Shown piece after piece: positions 19,160-25,940 of a DNA stretch of 64,000 bases; the stretch's first letter is position 1; every line of letters begins with the position of its first letter. The position numbers and the translations under genes were made by a program. The stretch comes from Bacillota bacterium (GTDB lineage: Bacteria; Bacillota; Desulfotomaculia; Desulfotomaculales; Desulforudaceae): contig JBFLXL010000011.1 in NCBI GenBank assembly GCA_040757205.1, positions 17,399-81,398 of the forward strand, given 5' to 3'. The notes under the pieces are model-generated. The model was not told the origin of the DNA and ran no database searches. It saw only the letters and a program-made list of their open reading frames with translations.

Positions 19160-19182
19160 AAAAAGGGGCCAGGCCCCTTTTT
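19160..19182. repeat. Perfect palindrome upstream of ppx
   Basis: AAAAAGGGGCC, one base, then GGCCCCTTTTT form an 11-bp inverted repeat ending 23 bp before the ppx start codon. Structurally it is a bidirectional terminator. It resembles an element at 29554-29585, sharing the GGGGYCAGGCC core and the GGGGGACARTC flank. Confidence 0.75.
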
Positions 19183-19310
19183 TGGGGGACAATCTCACGC
19201 ACTCGGCTTGATTTCCGGAGTTGCGTGATCCGCGAAACTCGTATTTCCCGAACCTCGTGAACAACAACAACCGGTCCTTTCATTCACCCATTCTTGCCTT
19301 CCACTACTCC

Positions 19311-19340
19311 TGAATTCTGGATTCTGAATTCTGGATTCTG
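19311..19340. repeat. TGAATTCTGGATTC tandem repeat
   Basis: Two exact copies of a 14-bp unit lie in the gap between ppx and hisG. A related TGAATTC microsatellite lies at 49430-49467. The rest of the 19137-19433 gap holds the palindrome above and no coding signal. Confidence 0.85.
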
Positions 19341-19433
19341 CCCTCCGCCCGTTGACGGTCCCGCCTTTTTCCGGTATACATAAGCATGTGCGGCATCGCA
19401 CGGCAATGATCCACCCAAGGAGGACCGAGTACA

Positions 19434-20303
19434 TTGAAACTGCGCCTTGGACTGCCCAAGGGGAGCCTGCAGGAGAAGACTTTCCAACTGTTCAAGAAGG
19501 CGGGTTACGACATACAAGTGAATTCCCGCTCTTACTACCCGGCCGTGAACGACCCTGACCTCGAAATCCTGCTGATGCGGGCCCAGGAGATTCCCCGCTA
19601 CGTGCACGAGGGCGTGCTCGACGCCGGCTTGAGCGGGCTGGACTGGATTATGGAAAACGAGGCCGACGTGGTCGAAGTGGCCGATTTGGTCTACAGCAAA
19701 CGGTCTCAGCGGCCGGTGCGCCTGGTCCTGGCCGTGGCCAACGACAGCGGCATCCGGGACGTGCGCGACCTGCAGGGCAAGCGGATCGCCACCGAATTGG
19801 TGAATGTGACCCGCCGGTACTTAACCGCGCAGGGCGTGGAAGCGGTCGTTGAGTACTCTTACGGCGCCACCGAGGTGAAGGTGCCCAATCTGGTCGACGC
19901 CATCGCCGACCTGACCGAAACCGGGAGTTCACTGCAGGCGAATAACTTGCGGATTCTGGCCGTCATCCTGGAGTCCAACACCAAACTGCACGCCAACCGG
20001 GCGGCCTGGGCCGATCCGTGGAAACGCGAGAAGCTGATGAATCTTACCGTCCTGCTGACCGGAGCTCTCCGGGCCGAGAATATGGTCGGGCTGAAGATGA
20101 ACGTCCCGGGAGACCGGATCGACGCCGTACTCGGCGTACTCCCGGCTATGAAACACCCGACCGTCTCCCGGTTGTTCAACAGCGACTGGGTCGCCATCGA
20201 GACCATCCTGAACGAGCGGCAGGTGCGGGAATTGATTCCGGTCCTGAAACGGGCCGGCGCCCAGGACATCATCGAGTACCCCTTGAACAAGGTCATCCCG
20301 TAA
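19434..20303 (+). CDS. hisG: ATP phosphoribosyltransferase, long form
   Basis: HisG condenses ATP with PRPP as the first committed step of histidine synthesis. The 289-residue protein is the long form with the C-terminal regulatory ACT-like domain (about 210-289), so it needs no HisZ. Visible motifs are LRLGLPKGSLQEKT, DAGLSGLDWI, RIATELVNVTRRYL and EYSYGATEVKVPNLVDAI. It starts at TTG 19434, 9 bp after AGGAGGA. It stands alone on the plus strand with no other his gene in the window; one may exist elsewhere. Confidence 0.95.
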   Translation: MKLRLGLPKGSLQEKTFQLFKKAGYDIQVNSRSYYPAVNDPDLEILLMRAQEIPRYVHEGVLDAGLSGLDWIMENEADVVEVADLVYSKRSQRPVRLVLAVANDSGIRDVRDLQGKRIATELVNVTRRYLTAQGVEAVVEYSYGATEVKVPNLVDAIADLTETGSSLQANNLRILAVILESNTKLHANRAAWADPWKREKLMNLTVLLTGALRAENMVGLKMNVPGDRIDAVLGVLPAMKHPTVSRLFNSDWVAIETILNERQVRELIPVLKRAGAQDIIEYPLNKVIP

Positions 20304-20358
20304 CTTCGTCCGCCAGTTTTCCCAGTGAACCTCCGGTTTGTCTGAATCCAACCACTCC

Positions 20359-20383
20359 AGGCCTCCGGGTCAACCGGAGGCCT
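20359..20383 (+). terminator. Hairpin after hisG
   Basis: AGGCCTCCGG and CCGGAGGCCT form a perfect 10-bp stem with a 5-nt loop, 56 bp after the hisG stop. The following sequence has only short T runs, so it is a likely but not textbook terminator. Its 3' edge touches the end of the next minus-strand ORF. Confidence 0.6.
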
Positions 20384-20594
20384 AGAGTGTCTTTCGCCTG
20401 AATACCCGGGCCAGCCTGGGCAGGATGTGGTAGCGGAAGTCGACAAGGGCGAGGAAAAGCACCCCCAGCACGAAGCCGAGCGTGCGGCGCACTCTGATGC
20501 GCAACGTTGGCCGGTATTTCCGGTTGGTTTTGTTCACCGCCTGTTCACGTCCCCTCGCGGGCACGGCGGACACAGTCCGTTTGTTGCTGAACAT
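20382..20594 (-). CDS. Small basic membrane protein, unknown function
   Basis: The ORF encodes about 70 residues: a very basic N-terminal half (TNRKYRPTLRIRVRRT) followed by one transmembrane helix (LGFVLGVLFLALVDF) and a basic tail. It lies 31 bp downstream of divIC on the same strand. The start is unsure: ATG at 20594 has a weak AAGGCG, while TTG at 20612 follows GAGGA closely. I recognise no family. The positive charge and single helix suggest a membrane-associated accessory of the division operon, but that is a guess. Confidence 0.4.
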   Translation of the reverse strand: MFSNKRTVSAVPARGREQAVNKTNRKYRPTLRIRVRRTLGFVLGVLFLALVDFRYHILPRLARVFRRKTL

Positions 20595-20625
20595 TTCGCC
20601 TTGCCGATACAAATATCCTCTTTTC

Positions 20626-20970
20626 TCAGTCCTTGATACTCGGATCCGGTATCCGTCCGCCGCTGTCATCCGGAAGCACCGGCACGATCCGCACTTCCCC
20701 CGGTCTGATCAGGCCCAGGCGTTCTCGCGCCGTCTCCTCGACGTAGCCCTCCGATTCCAGTATGGTCAAGCGTTCCCACAGGTATTCATTCTGGTCTCGC
20801 AGTTGGACCACCCGGTCATTCATCTCCGTGATCGAGTGCTGCATCGCCCAGAGCTTGTTCAACTGGAAGCCTAGGGACACGGAGAAATAGGTCAGCAACA
20901 CGATCAGGAGCACCGCCGGCAGCCTGCTCTTTACCGGATTGAACCGACGCCTAGCCGTTGTCGTTTGCAC
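20626..20970 (-). CDS. divIC: Septum formation initiator, DivIC/FtsB family
   Basis: The ~114-residue protein has an N-terminal transmembrane segment (LPAVLLIVLLTYFSVSLGF), then a coiled coil (LWAMQHSITEMNDRVVQLRDQ) and the family signature EGYVEETARERLGLIRPGE. It stabilises the divisome with FtsL and DivIB. GTG at 20970 was chosen because AGGTGA precedes it by 8 bp; the gene then overlaps the upstream HTH gene by 20 bp, suggesting coupling. It sits in the yabQ-divIC position of the Bacillus map. Confidence 0.87.
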   Translation of the reverse strand: MQTTTARRRFNPVKSRLPAVLLIVLLTYFSVSLGFQLNKLWAMQHSITEMNDRVVQLRDQNEYLWERLTILESEGYVEETARERLGLIRPGEVRIVPVLPDDSGGRIPDPSIKD

Positions 20971-21199
20971 TGTCGGGCTCACCTTCCTCCTCGCCGAAGA
21001 TGCCCAGCGGATCACCACTTATGACCAGCACCACCTGGTAGCCTTTGGTCCGGGCCCGGTTGAACAGGGTGGCCACGGTACTCGGGCTCAAGCCCAGCCT
21101 CTTGGCCACGGCACTGTTGGAATGGCCCAGTTCCTTAAGCGCCACCACCTGGCGTTCACGAAGGCTCAAGCGTTCGGCGCCCCTGATTTCGATTTGCAT
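20951..21199 (-). CDS. Small LuxR/GerE-type HTH protein
   Basis: The 82-residue protein consists almost only of a LuxR/sigma-region-4-like helix-turn-helix: LSLRERQVVALKELGHS, NSAVAKRLGLSPSTVATLFNRA. A short acidic tail (GEEEGEPDSANDNG) follows. It has no receiver domain. It probably binds DNA and may regulate the divIC unit it overlaps. No clear Shine-Dalgarno precedes its ATG. The upstream 45 bp hold a palindrome and DnaA-box-like sequences. Confidence 0.7.
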   Translation of the reverse strand: MQIEIRGAERLSLRERQVVALKELGHSNSAVAKRLGLSPSTVATLFNRARTKGYQVVLVISGDPLGIFGEEEGEPDSANDNG

Positions 21200-21202
21200 A
21201 AC

Positions 21203-21245
21203 TTATCCACGGCCTTGTCCACAGTTTGTGTACAATTTTAGTACA
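21203..21245. promoter_or_regulatory. Candidate operator and DnaA-box-like sites upstream of the HTH gene
   Basis: Two sequences each one base from the TTATNCACA DnaA box, TTATCCACG (21203-21211) and TTGTCCACA (21215-21223), are followed by the inverted repeat TGTAC-N7-GTACA (21229-21245). All lie within 46 bp of the HTH gene start. The palindrome could be an autoregulatory site. Confidence 0.45.
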
Positions 21246-21294
21246 AGATTGACTGGTACAGTTCTACCAAGGCCGGGATTTCCCTGCCGCAAGT

Positions 21295-21344
21295 TTAAAA
21301 AATTTTAAAAAATTACCGGGCCTACCGTGAAGGGTGAGGCCCGG
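21295..21344 (-). terminator. Minus-strand terminator
   Basis: CCGGGCCT (21316-21323) and AGGCCCGG (21337-21344) form a stem. Read on the minus strand it is followed by TAATTTTTTAAAATTTTTT. It would stop minus-strand transcription arriving from yabP-yabQ across the two plus-strand genes. Confidence 0.7.
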
Positions 21345-21426
21345 GAGTAATCCCGCATGACGGTCCGCTTTATTGAAGCCTGAAGGAAAAACTCCTTGAC
21401 ATGCCGAAGAAAAAGGCGTGGGGTTT

Positions 21427-21466
21427 GTCCGGTGAGCCGTCGCGTAAACGGCACTCGATACCGGAC
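21427..21466 (+). ncRNA. Structured leader upstream of the small membrane gene pair
   Basis: GTCCGGT (21427-21433) pairs with ACCGGAC (21460-21466). Inside it GCCGT pairs with ACGGC around a 7-nt loop. It sits 45 bp before the ATG at 21511. No known riboswitch class matched by eye. Together with the terminator and the operator region, this is what occupies the 21200-21510 gap. Confidence 0.35.
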
Positions 21467-21510
21467 TCCAAGGGCCTATTAATTTGGGGAAAGAGATCTC
21501 CGGCTAGGAA

Positions 21511-21771
21511 GTGTTCAATATGAGCAATCAAGAACGGAGGAAGGACGGGGACCCCGAGGTGATCGTGGAATACGTCCCCCGAAGCCGGGGACGCCGCTTC
21601 TACCACTACGGGGCCCGCACCAGGCCGGTGTCGCCCTTGGGCTTCGTCCTGCTCGCCGCCGCCGGCGCAGTCGTCCTGTGCCTGGTGTTGACGATCGGCT
21701 TCATTATGCTCGGTATCGCGCTGGGCGCCGGCCTGTTGCTCTTGCTCCGGCGCCGCCTGGTGGGGAAATGA
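21511..21771 (+). CDS. Small membrane protein, unknown
   Basis: The 86-residue protein has a charged N-terminus (NQERRKDGDPEVIVEYVPRSRGRR) and two closely spaced hydrophobic stretches (LGFVLLAAAGAVVLCLVLT and GFIMLGIALGAGLLLLL) ending RRRLVGK. It overlaps the next plus-strand gene by 4 bp (ATGA). ATG at 21511 or at 21520 could start it; neither has a strong Shine-Dalgarno. I recognise no family. It is transcribed against the surrounding sporulation operon. Confidence 0.6.
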   Translation: MFNMSNQERRKDGDPEVIVEYVPRSRGRRFYHYGARTRPVSPLGFVLLAAAGAVVLCLVLTIGFIMLGIALGAGLLLLLRRRLVGK

Positions 21772-22112
21772 CAATGCGGCGCAAGAAGAACATCCCCTGG
21801 CCGCAATTATCGATCTTCCTGGCCTTTGCCACTGCACTCCTTTACATTGTCGCGGAGCGGGGACACGCAATGCCGGTGCTGTTGGGGTTCGCGGCGTTGA
21901 TGGGTTTCCTGGCGGCCCAGCTTTCCCCCCGGAAAAAACTGCTCCTGGGAATGGTGCCGGCGGCGGGCGGCCTGGCGGTGGACTTGGTGATCGCCTACCA
22001 GCAAGCGGCTCCGGATATCACGGGCGTGCTGAATTTCTGGGTGCCGTTGGTACTGGCCGCCCTGGTCGGGGCCCTGGTCGGCGCCCGCGTGCGGGTTTTC
22101 CCGGGCTTATAA
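21768..22112 (+). CDS. Small membrane protein, unknown
   Basis: The 114-residue protein starts MTMRRKKNIPWPQ and has four predicted hydrophobic segments (LSIFLAFATALLYIVA; VLLGFAALMGFLAAQL; LLGMVPAAGGLAVDLVIA; WVPLVLAALVGALVGA). It is translationally coupled to the gene before it. A longer frame starting at 21678 runs through the upstream gene and was rejected. Function unknown; its convergent position with yabQ suggests an inserted two-gene unit. Confidence 0.6.
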   Translation: MTMRRKKNIPWPQLSIFLAFATALLYIVAERGHAMPVLLGFAALMGFLAAQLSPRKKLLLGMVPAAGGLAVDLVIAYQQAAPDITGVLNFWVPLVLAALVGALVGARVRVFPGL

Positions 22113-22159
22113 ACGTAAGCGCGAGAATTCCCACCCGCTTCAAGAAGTTGAGGAGAAGG

Positions 22160-22606
22160 TCAAAGCTGCCGGTTATCGGGAGGCGGGCGGCGGAGGCGCT
22201 TACGGATCCCAACGAGGGGCCGGGTCGCAATCCGGAAAGCGGAAAACACCGTTCGCCAGGCAAATAGAAAAGGGGCGGCCAAAACCCGGATCAGCCGGCC
22301 GGAAAAACGGAGGCAGCGCTCCCAACAGGCCGTACCGAACCGGGAAAGGCGGCGGTGATACAGAAACGCCCCCGCGCCCAGCCCCAATAGGACATACCAG
22401 CGTACCTCGCCCCAGTTGGCCGGCAGCAGGAGGCCGAAAACCACCGCCGTGAGCACTATCCAGGCGATCAGGTCCCCGAAACCAGTACCCCACCGGCCAA
22501 GCTGCAGGCTCACTCTGGCCACCCGGTAACAATCAAAAAGAAAGGCCGCTCCCGCCCCAATGCCGATGGCCACAAAAAAGACGGCCAACTGGGTTTCCAG
22601 CGACAA
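22160..22606 (-). CDS. yabQ: Spore cortex biosynthesis protein YabQ
   Basis: The 148-residue protein has four or five hydrophobic helices and the YabQ pattern: LAVFFVAIGIGAGAAFLFDCYRV at the N-terminus, DLIAWIVLTAVVFGLLLPAN, and GEVRWYVLLGLGAGAFLYHRRLS. In Bacillus YabQ is a mother-cell membrane protein needed for spore cortex. It follows yabP by 43 bp on the same strand. The basic C-terminal tail is typical. Confidence 0.85.
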   Translation of the reverse strand: MSLETQLAVFFVAIGIGAGAAFLFDCYRVARVSLQLGRWGTGFGDLIAWIVLTAVVFGLLLPANWGEVRWYVLLGLGAGAFLYHRRLSRFGTACWERCLRFSGRLIRVLAAPFLFAWRTVFSAFRIATRPLVGIRKRLRRPPPDNRQL

Positions 22607-22649
22607 GGCCGGACCCCCCTTCTTCGCGCGGCCAGACGCCGCCCGGGCA

Positions 22650-22928
22650 CTATTTCAGAATACGGCTCAATATGTTTTTGCCGCGGCGGGTTTTCCGGTA
22701 CCCGGAATCCTTGTACTCGATGCTGTTGATATAGCCCTCCACCTGGAGTCTTCCCGCCTCCAGGTCGAGCTGAGTGATGTTCAGACCTTCCCCGGCAAGC
22801 ACCAAGAGGCCCATATTGGTGTCGACCAAGATCTCTTGCTCGGTAAAACTCTCCACGTGCCGTACCCCGTCAACCCTGGTCTCCTTGCGCTGCCCCACTT
22901 CCAGCCGGTGCCCGGCTTCCTCGCTCAC
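22650..22928 (-). CDS. yabP: Sporulation protein YabP
   Basis: The 92-residue protein matches YabP: the ESFTEQEILVDTNMGLLVLAGEGLNI core (spanning residues ~26-51) followed by LDLEAGRLQVEGYINSIEY. YabP/YqfC-family proteins are expressed in the mother cell and are needed for cortex and coat assembly. The start is GTG at 22928 preceded by GGAGG. It is separated from rqcP by a 190-bp gap with hairpins, so it may have its own promoter. Confidence 0.88.
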   Translation of the reverse strand: MSEEAGHRLEVGQRKETRVDGVRHVESFTEQEILVDTNMGLLVLAGEGLNITQLDLEAGRLQVEGYINSIEYKDSGYRKTRRGKNILSRILK

Positions 22929-23068
22929 GTCCCGACCCCCCTCCGGTTATTGGCTCGAGAGTTGGTAAATTGATACCTAATGGATATGCCCCGTCCCCGG
23001 GACGGTATGCCAAAAAGGCAAGCCGCCGTTTGCCGGCGGCCGCCACAGAACAATAGCGGAACAATATT

Positions 23069-23095
23069 GAGGAAGGGCCTATTGCACCCTTCCTC
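23069..23095 (-). terminator. Hairpin between rqcP and yabP
   Basis: GAGGAAGGG (23069-23077) and CCCTTCCTC (23087-23095) form a perfect 9-bp stem, 24 bp after the rqcP stop. A second GC hairpin (GCCGCCG / CGGCGGC) lies near 23023-23040. No strong T-tract follows, so termination may be partial. The remainder of 22929-23118 is not coding. Confidence 0.5.
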
Positions 23096-23118
23096 GAACC
23101 CTTGCGGGCAACATCCAA

Positions 23119-23394
23119 CTAGCGGTTGTCACCCCGGCCCGCTTCCATCCCATTGTCGAGCAGACGGTATAAATCAGCCGCCGCCTTGGCCGGCACATGC
23201 TCATCGGGCCTCAGAACCTCAAAATGAAGGTTGCGGGAACCCAATCGCACCCGCACAATATCTCCCGGGCTGACCGGGGTCCCGGCCTTGGCCGGCCGCC
23301 CGTTTACGGTAACCAACCCTTGGTCGCAGACTTCTTTGGCCAGGGCACGGCGCTTGATCAGGCGTGACACCTTCAGGAACTTATCGAGCCGCAC
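23119..23394 (-). CDS. rqcP: S4-domain ribosome quality control protein RqcP (YabO)
   Basis: The 91-residue protein is mainly an S4 RNA-binding domain: MRLDKFLKVSRLIKRRALAK, then VTVNGRPAKAGTPVSPGDIV. RqcP binds stalled 50S subunits with RqcH and supports poly-alanine tailing; relatives are the heat-shock Hsp15 family. It lies 9 bp after hup, in the standard mazG-hup/yabO order. Confidence 0.9.
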   Translation of the reverse strand: MRLDKFLKVSRLIKRRALAKEVCDQGLVTVNGRPAKAGTPVSPGDIVRVRLGSRNLHFEVLRPDEHVPAKAAADLYRLLDNGMEAGRGDNR

Positions 23395-23403
23395 GGGTCC
23401 CCC

Positions 23404-23679
23404 TTACTTGCCGACCGACTCCCGCAACTGCTTCCCGGCCTTGAAAACCGGAACCTTCGTGGCCGCGATGTCGATCTCCTCGCCGGTCTGAGGATTTCTC
23501 CCCTTACGGGCCGCTCTCTCCCGGGTCTCAAATGTGCCGAACCCGACCAGTTGAACCTTGTCTCCAGCGGAAAGGGCCTCCCCAATGCTCTCCAGCATTG
23601 CGGAAAGCGCTTTTTCGGCATCCTTCTTGGTCAGGTTTGTTTTTTCGGCGACACTCGAAACGAGTTCAGCCTTGTTCAC
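23404..23679 (-). CDS. hup: HU-family DNA-binding protein
   Basis: The 91-residue histone-like protein begins [20 protein letters not shown] and carries [22 protein letters not shown], the DNA-binding arm. It starts with GTG at 23679, 8 bp after AAGGAGG. HU compacts DNA and assists replication and repair. The upstream 80 bp separate it from mazG; no strong promoter was identified there. Confidence 0.96.
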   Translation of the reverse strand: MNKAELVSSVAEKTNLTKKDAEKALSAMLESIGEALSAGDKVQLVGFGTFETRERAARKGRNPQTGEEIDIAATKVPVFKAGKQLRESVGK

Positions 23680-23762
23680 GGCGATGCCCTCCTTAAAGTA
23701 AGTTATTGGTTCTCTACTATTCTTTTACTTTGTAGCTTTTCCTGCCCACCTGTAAAGTTTTC

Positions 23763-25226
23763 CTAGGATTTCTCCAACTTTTTTGCTTCCTCCCACCAGT
23801 CGTCCATCTCCGACAAGGAGACTTGGTCTAGTACCCGCCCCGACGCCCGGCATTTCTCCTCGACTTGCGCAAAGCGGCGGGTGAACTTGTCCACCGTTTG
23901 GCGCAGGCATTCCTCCGCGTCCACCTTGATCAGGCGGGATACGTTCACCGTGGCGAACAGGAGGTCCCCGAGTTCCTCGACGATCCGGTCCCGATCGCCC
24001 GTGTCCAGCGCCTGCCGAAACTCGTCCAGTTCCTCTTCCAGTTTGGCCAACGCCCCGCGATGGTCCGGCCAGTCAAACCCCAAGCGGGAAGCTTTCTCTT
24101 GAACGCGGTCGGCCCTCAGCAAGGCCGGCAATCTCCGGGGAACCCCCGCCAGGCAGGAATCACCGGCTTCTTGCTTCTCCCGGCGTTTAAGCCTCTCCCA
24201 GTTGGTCAGCACCTCATCCGCATCCCGCACCTTCTCCCGGCCGAACACGTGGGGGTGCCGGTGGATCATCTTATCGCACACCGTTTGGACCACGGCGTTC
24301 ATGTCGAAAGCGGCTTCTTCCCTGGCCATCTGGGCGTGGAACACGATTTGCAGTAATAAGTCTCCCAATTCTTCACAGAGACTATGCACGTTTTCCCGTT
24401 CTATGGCGTCTAGAACCTCGTACGCTTCCTCAATCAGGTATCGCCCGATCGACCGGTGGGTCTGTTCCCGGTCCCAAGGGCAGCCGTCCTTGCCGCGCAG
24501 CACGGCCATGATGCCCACCAGGGGAGTCAGGTCGCAAGTCCGGCGGGGTTGGGCAACGGGCGGGATATAAACGGAGGTCAGGTGGTCCAACCAGTCCAGC
24601 CGGTCCAGGGCGTAGAGCGGGACTTCCTCGATCCGTTCCAGCCCGGGAACGCCGGCCGCCCGAACCACCATCACGGGTTGTTCGTCCGCATAGTAAGCCA
24701 TCAGGTGGATCTTGGCCTCTCCGGCCACCATCCGGTCGTGGACTTGGAGCAGCATTACCCCCTTGGCCTGTACCGGTTCAAAAAGCCCCGGTTGCATAGC
24801 GTCCAAGATTAGAAGGCCCTCGGACGGGTCCAGGAGCAAGGCCGCGTACACCGCGTCCAGAAAACTCATGGCCGGCCGCACCCGCGTTTCGAGTCCGGTC
24901 CGCCGGGCTTCATCAAGAATCAACCGGGTTGACTCCTCAGCCACCAGGGGATGCCCGGGAACGGCGTAGGCCACCGCCTGCCGCCGCGCCGCGCTGATTA
25001 CCGCGGCGGCAATTCTCCGGTACACCGCGTCGAACGTGTCACCGTCCTCGTAGTACCGGTCGAAAGTCTCGAACCGCAGGCCCTGTTCCAAAAGCCAGGG
25101 TACCACCGGGTGCCGGGCGGTGCGCAGGAATACCCGGTCGTACCGGGCCAACTCCTCCGCCAAACCCGCGGGAATGTCCCCGACGGCCCCCGGCCCCAAG
25201 CCGGCAATTAATACGCCAGTCGCCAT
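23763..25226 (-). CDS. mazG: Tetrapyrrole methylase / MazG pyrophosphohydrolase fusion (YabN)
   Basis: The 487-residue protein joins an N-terminal SAM-dependent tetrapyrrole-methylase-like domain (ATGVLIAGLGPGAVGDIP, YAVPGHPLVAEESTR) to tandem MazG domains (CPWDREQTHRSIGRYLIEEA with EELGDLLLQIVFHAQMA, and EEELDEFRQAL with IVEELGDLLFATVN). MazG hydrolyses nucleoside triphosphates to monophosphates and is thought to clean the nucleotide pool; the role of the fused methylase domain is unclear. ATG 25226 was chosen because GGGGGG precedes it by 4-5 bp. Confidence 0.93.
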   Translation of the reverse strand: MATGVLIAGLGPGAVGDIPAGLAEELARYDRVFLRTARHPVVPWLLEQGLRFETFDRYYEDGDTFDAVYRRIAAAVISAARRQAVAYAVPGHPLVAEESTRLILDEARRTGLETRVRPAMSFLDAVYAALLLDPSEGLLILDAMQPGLFEPVQAKGVMLLQVHDRMVAGEAKIHLMAYYADEQPVMVVRAAGVPGLERIEEVPLYALDRLDWLDHLTSVYIPPVAQPRRTCDLTPLVGIMAVLRGKDGCPWDREQTHRSIGRYLIEEAYEVLDAIERENVHSLCEELGDLLLQIVFHAQMAREEAAFDMNAVVQTVCDKMIHRHPHVFGREKVRDADEVLTNWERLKRREKQEAGDSCLAGVPRRLPALLRADRVQEKASRLGFDWPDHRGALAKLEEELDEFRQALDTGDRDRIVEELGDLLFATVNVSRLIKVDAEECLRQTVDKFTRRFAQVEEKCRASGRVLDQVSLSEMDDWWEEAKKLEKS

Positions 25227-25242
25227 GGTTACCCCCCAAGGC

Positions 25243-25267
25243 AAAAAAAAATGGCCTTTCGGCCATT
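25243..25267 (-). terminator. Intrinsic terminator of spoVT
   Basis: On the minus strand AATGGCC-GAAA-GGCCATT is followed by eight or nine T residues. The 5' arm overlaps the spoVT stop codon. It isolates spoVT from the mazG operon. Confidence 0.92.
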
Positions 25268-25826
25268 ATTGTTCCATTTGTTTCGCCAGGAATCCTGCCG
25301 CCGTTTCGGAAAGTTTCAACTCCAGCTGACCCATCTTCGCTCCAGGCTCCTTGGAAATCAACATCACCGCCCCGATCGGGTCCCCCTCGGAGATGATCGG
25401 CGCGATGACCTCGGCCGTGTATTTGCATTCGCCGTTTTCACCGGCCAGGCATTCCTTGCAGAGCGCCTCATCCCCCGGGGCGTTGATGATGACGGGTTTA
25501 CGGTCCTCCATCACCTTTTCCACGGCCGGGCCGACCGGTTTGTTGAGGAATTCCTTTTTGGGAGCGCCCGAAATGGCGATGATCGTGTCACGGTCCGCGA
25601 TGCAGGCGATGTGGCCGGTTGCCTCATACAGAGAATCGGCATATTCCTTGGCGAAATCACCGAGTTCCCCGATCGGGGAGTATTTCTTCAGGATGACTTC
25701 GCCGTCACGGTCCACAAAAATCTCTAGAGGGTCTCCTTCTCGGATCCTTAAGGTCCGTCTGATTTCTTTCGGGATAACCACCCTTCCCAAGTCGTCAATG
25801 CGGCGGACAATGCCGGTTGCCTTCAT
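25266..25826 (-). CDS. spoVT: Stage V sporulation protein T
   Basis: SpoVT is a forespore transcription factor that modulates sigma-G genes. The 186-residue protein has the N-terminal AbrB-type swapped-hairpin domain (MKATGIVRRIDDLGRVVIPK) and a C-terminal GAF-like domain (HIACIADRDTIIAISGAP, then EVIAPIISEGDPIGAVMLIS). ATG at 25826 fits homologue length; an upstream extension was rejected. A second AbrB-domain protein lies at 55091. Confidence 0.95.
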   Translation of the reverse strand: MKATGIVRRIDDLGRVVIPKEIRRTLRIREGDPLEIFVDRDGEVILKKYSPIGELGDFAKEYADSLYEATGHIACIADRDTIIAISGAPKKEFLNKPVGPAVEKVMEDRKPVIINAPGDEALCKECLAGENGECKYTAEVIAPIISEGDPIGAVMLISKEPGAKMGQLELKLSETAAGFLAKQMEQ

Positions 25827-25940
25827 TGAACTCCGTCCCTCCTTTTCTACAGGGTTGCGCGTTTCGCTGAAACTAGTATACAACGCCCATTTAAGATTTA
25901 TTCATAATTTTCCAAGGAAATACGCCGTTTCAAGGGCCGT

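Noticed and set aside
21346..21510. Cyclic-di-GMP or cyclic-di-AMP riboswitch
   Set aside because: Stems are present but the conserved core sequences of those classes were not found by eye.
22870..23118. 82-aa minus-strand ORF between rqcP and yabP
   Set aside because: It overlaps yabP in another frame, crosses hairpins and has no RBS or family features.
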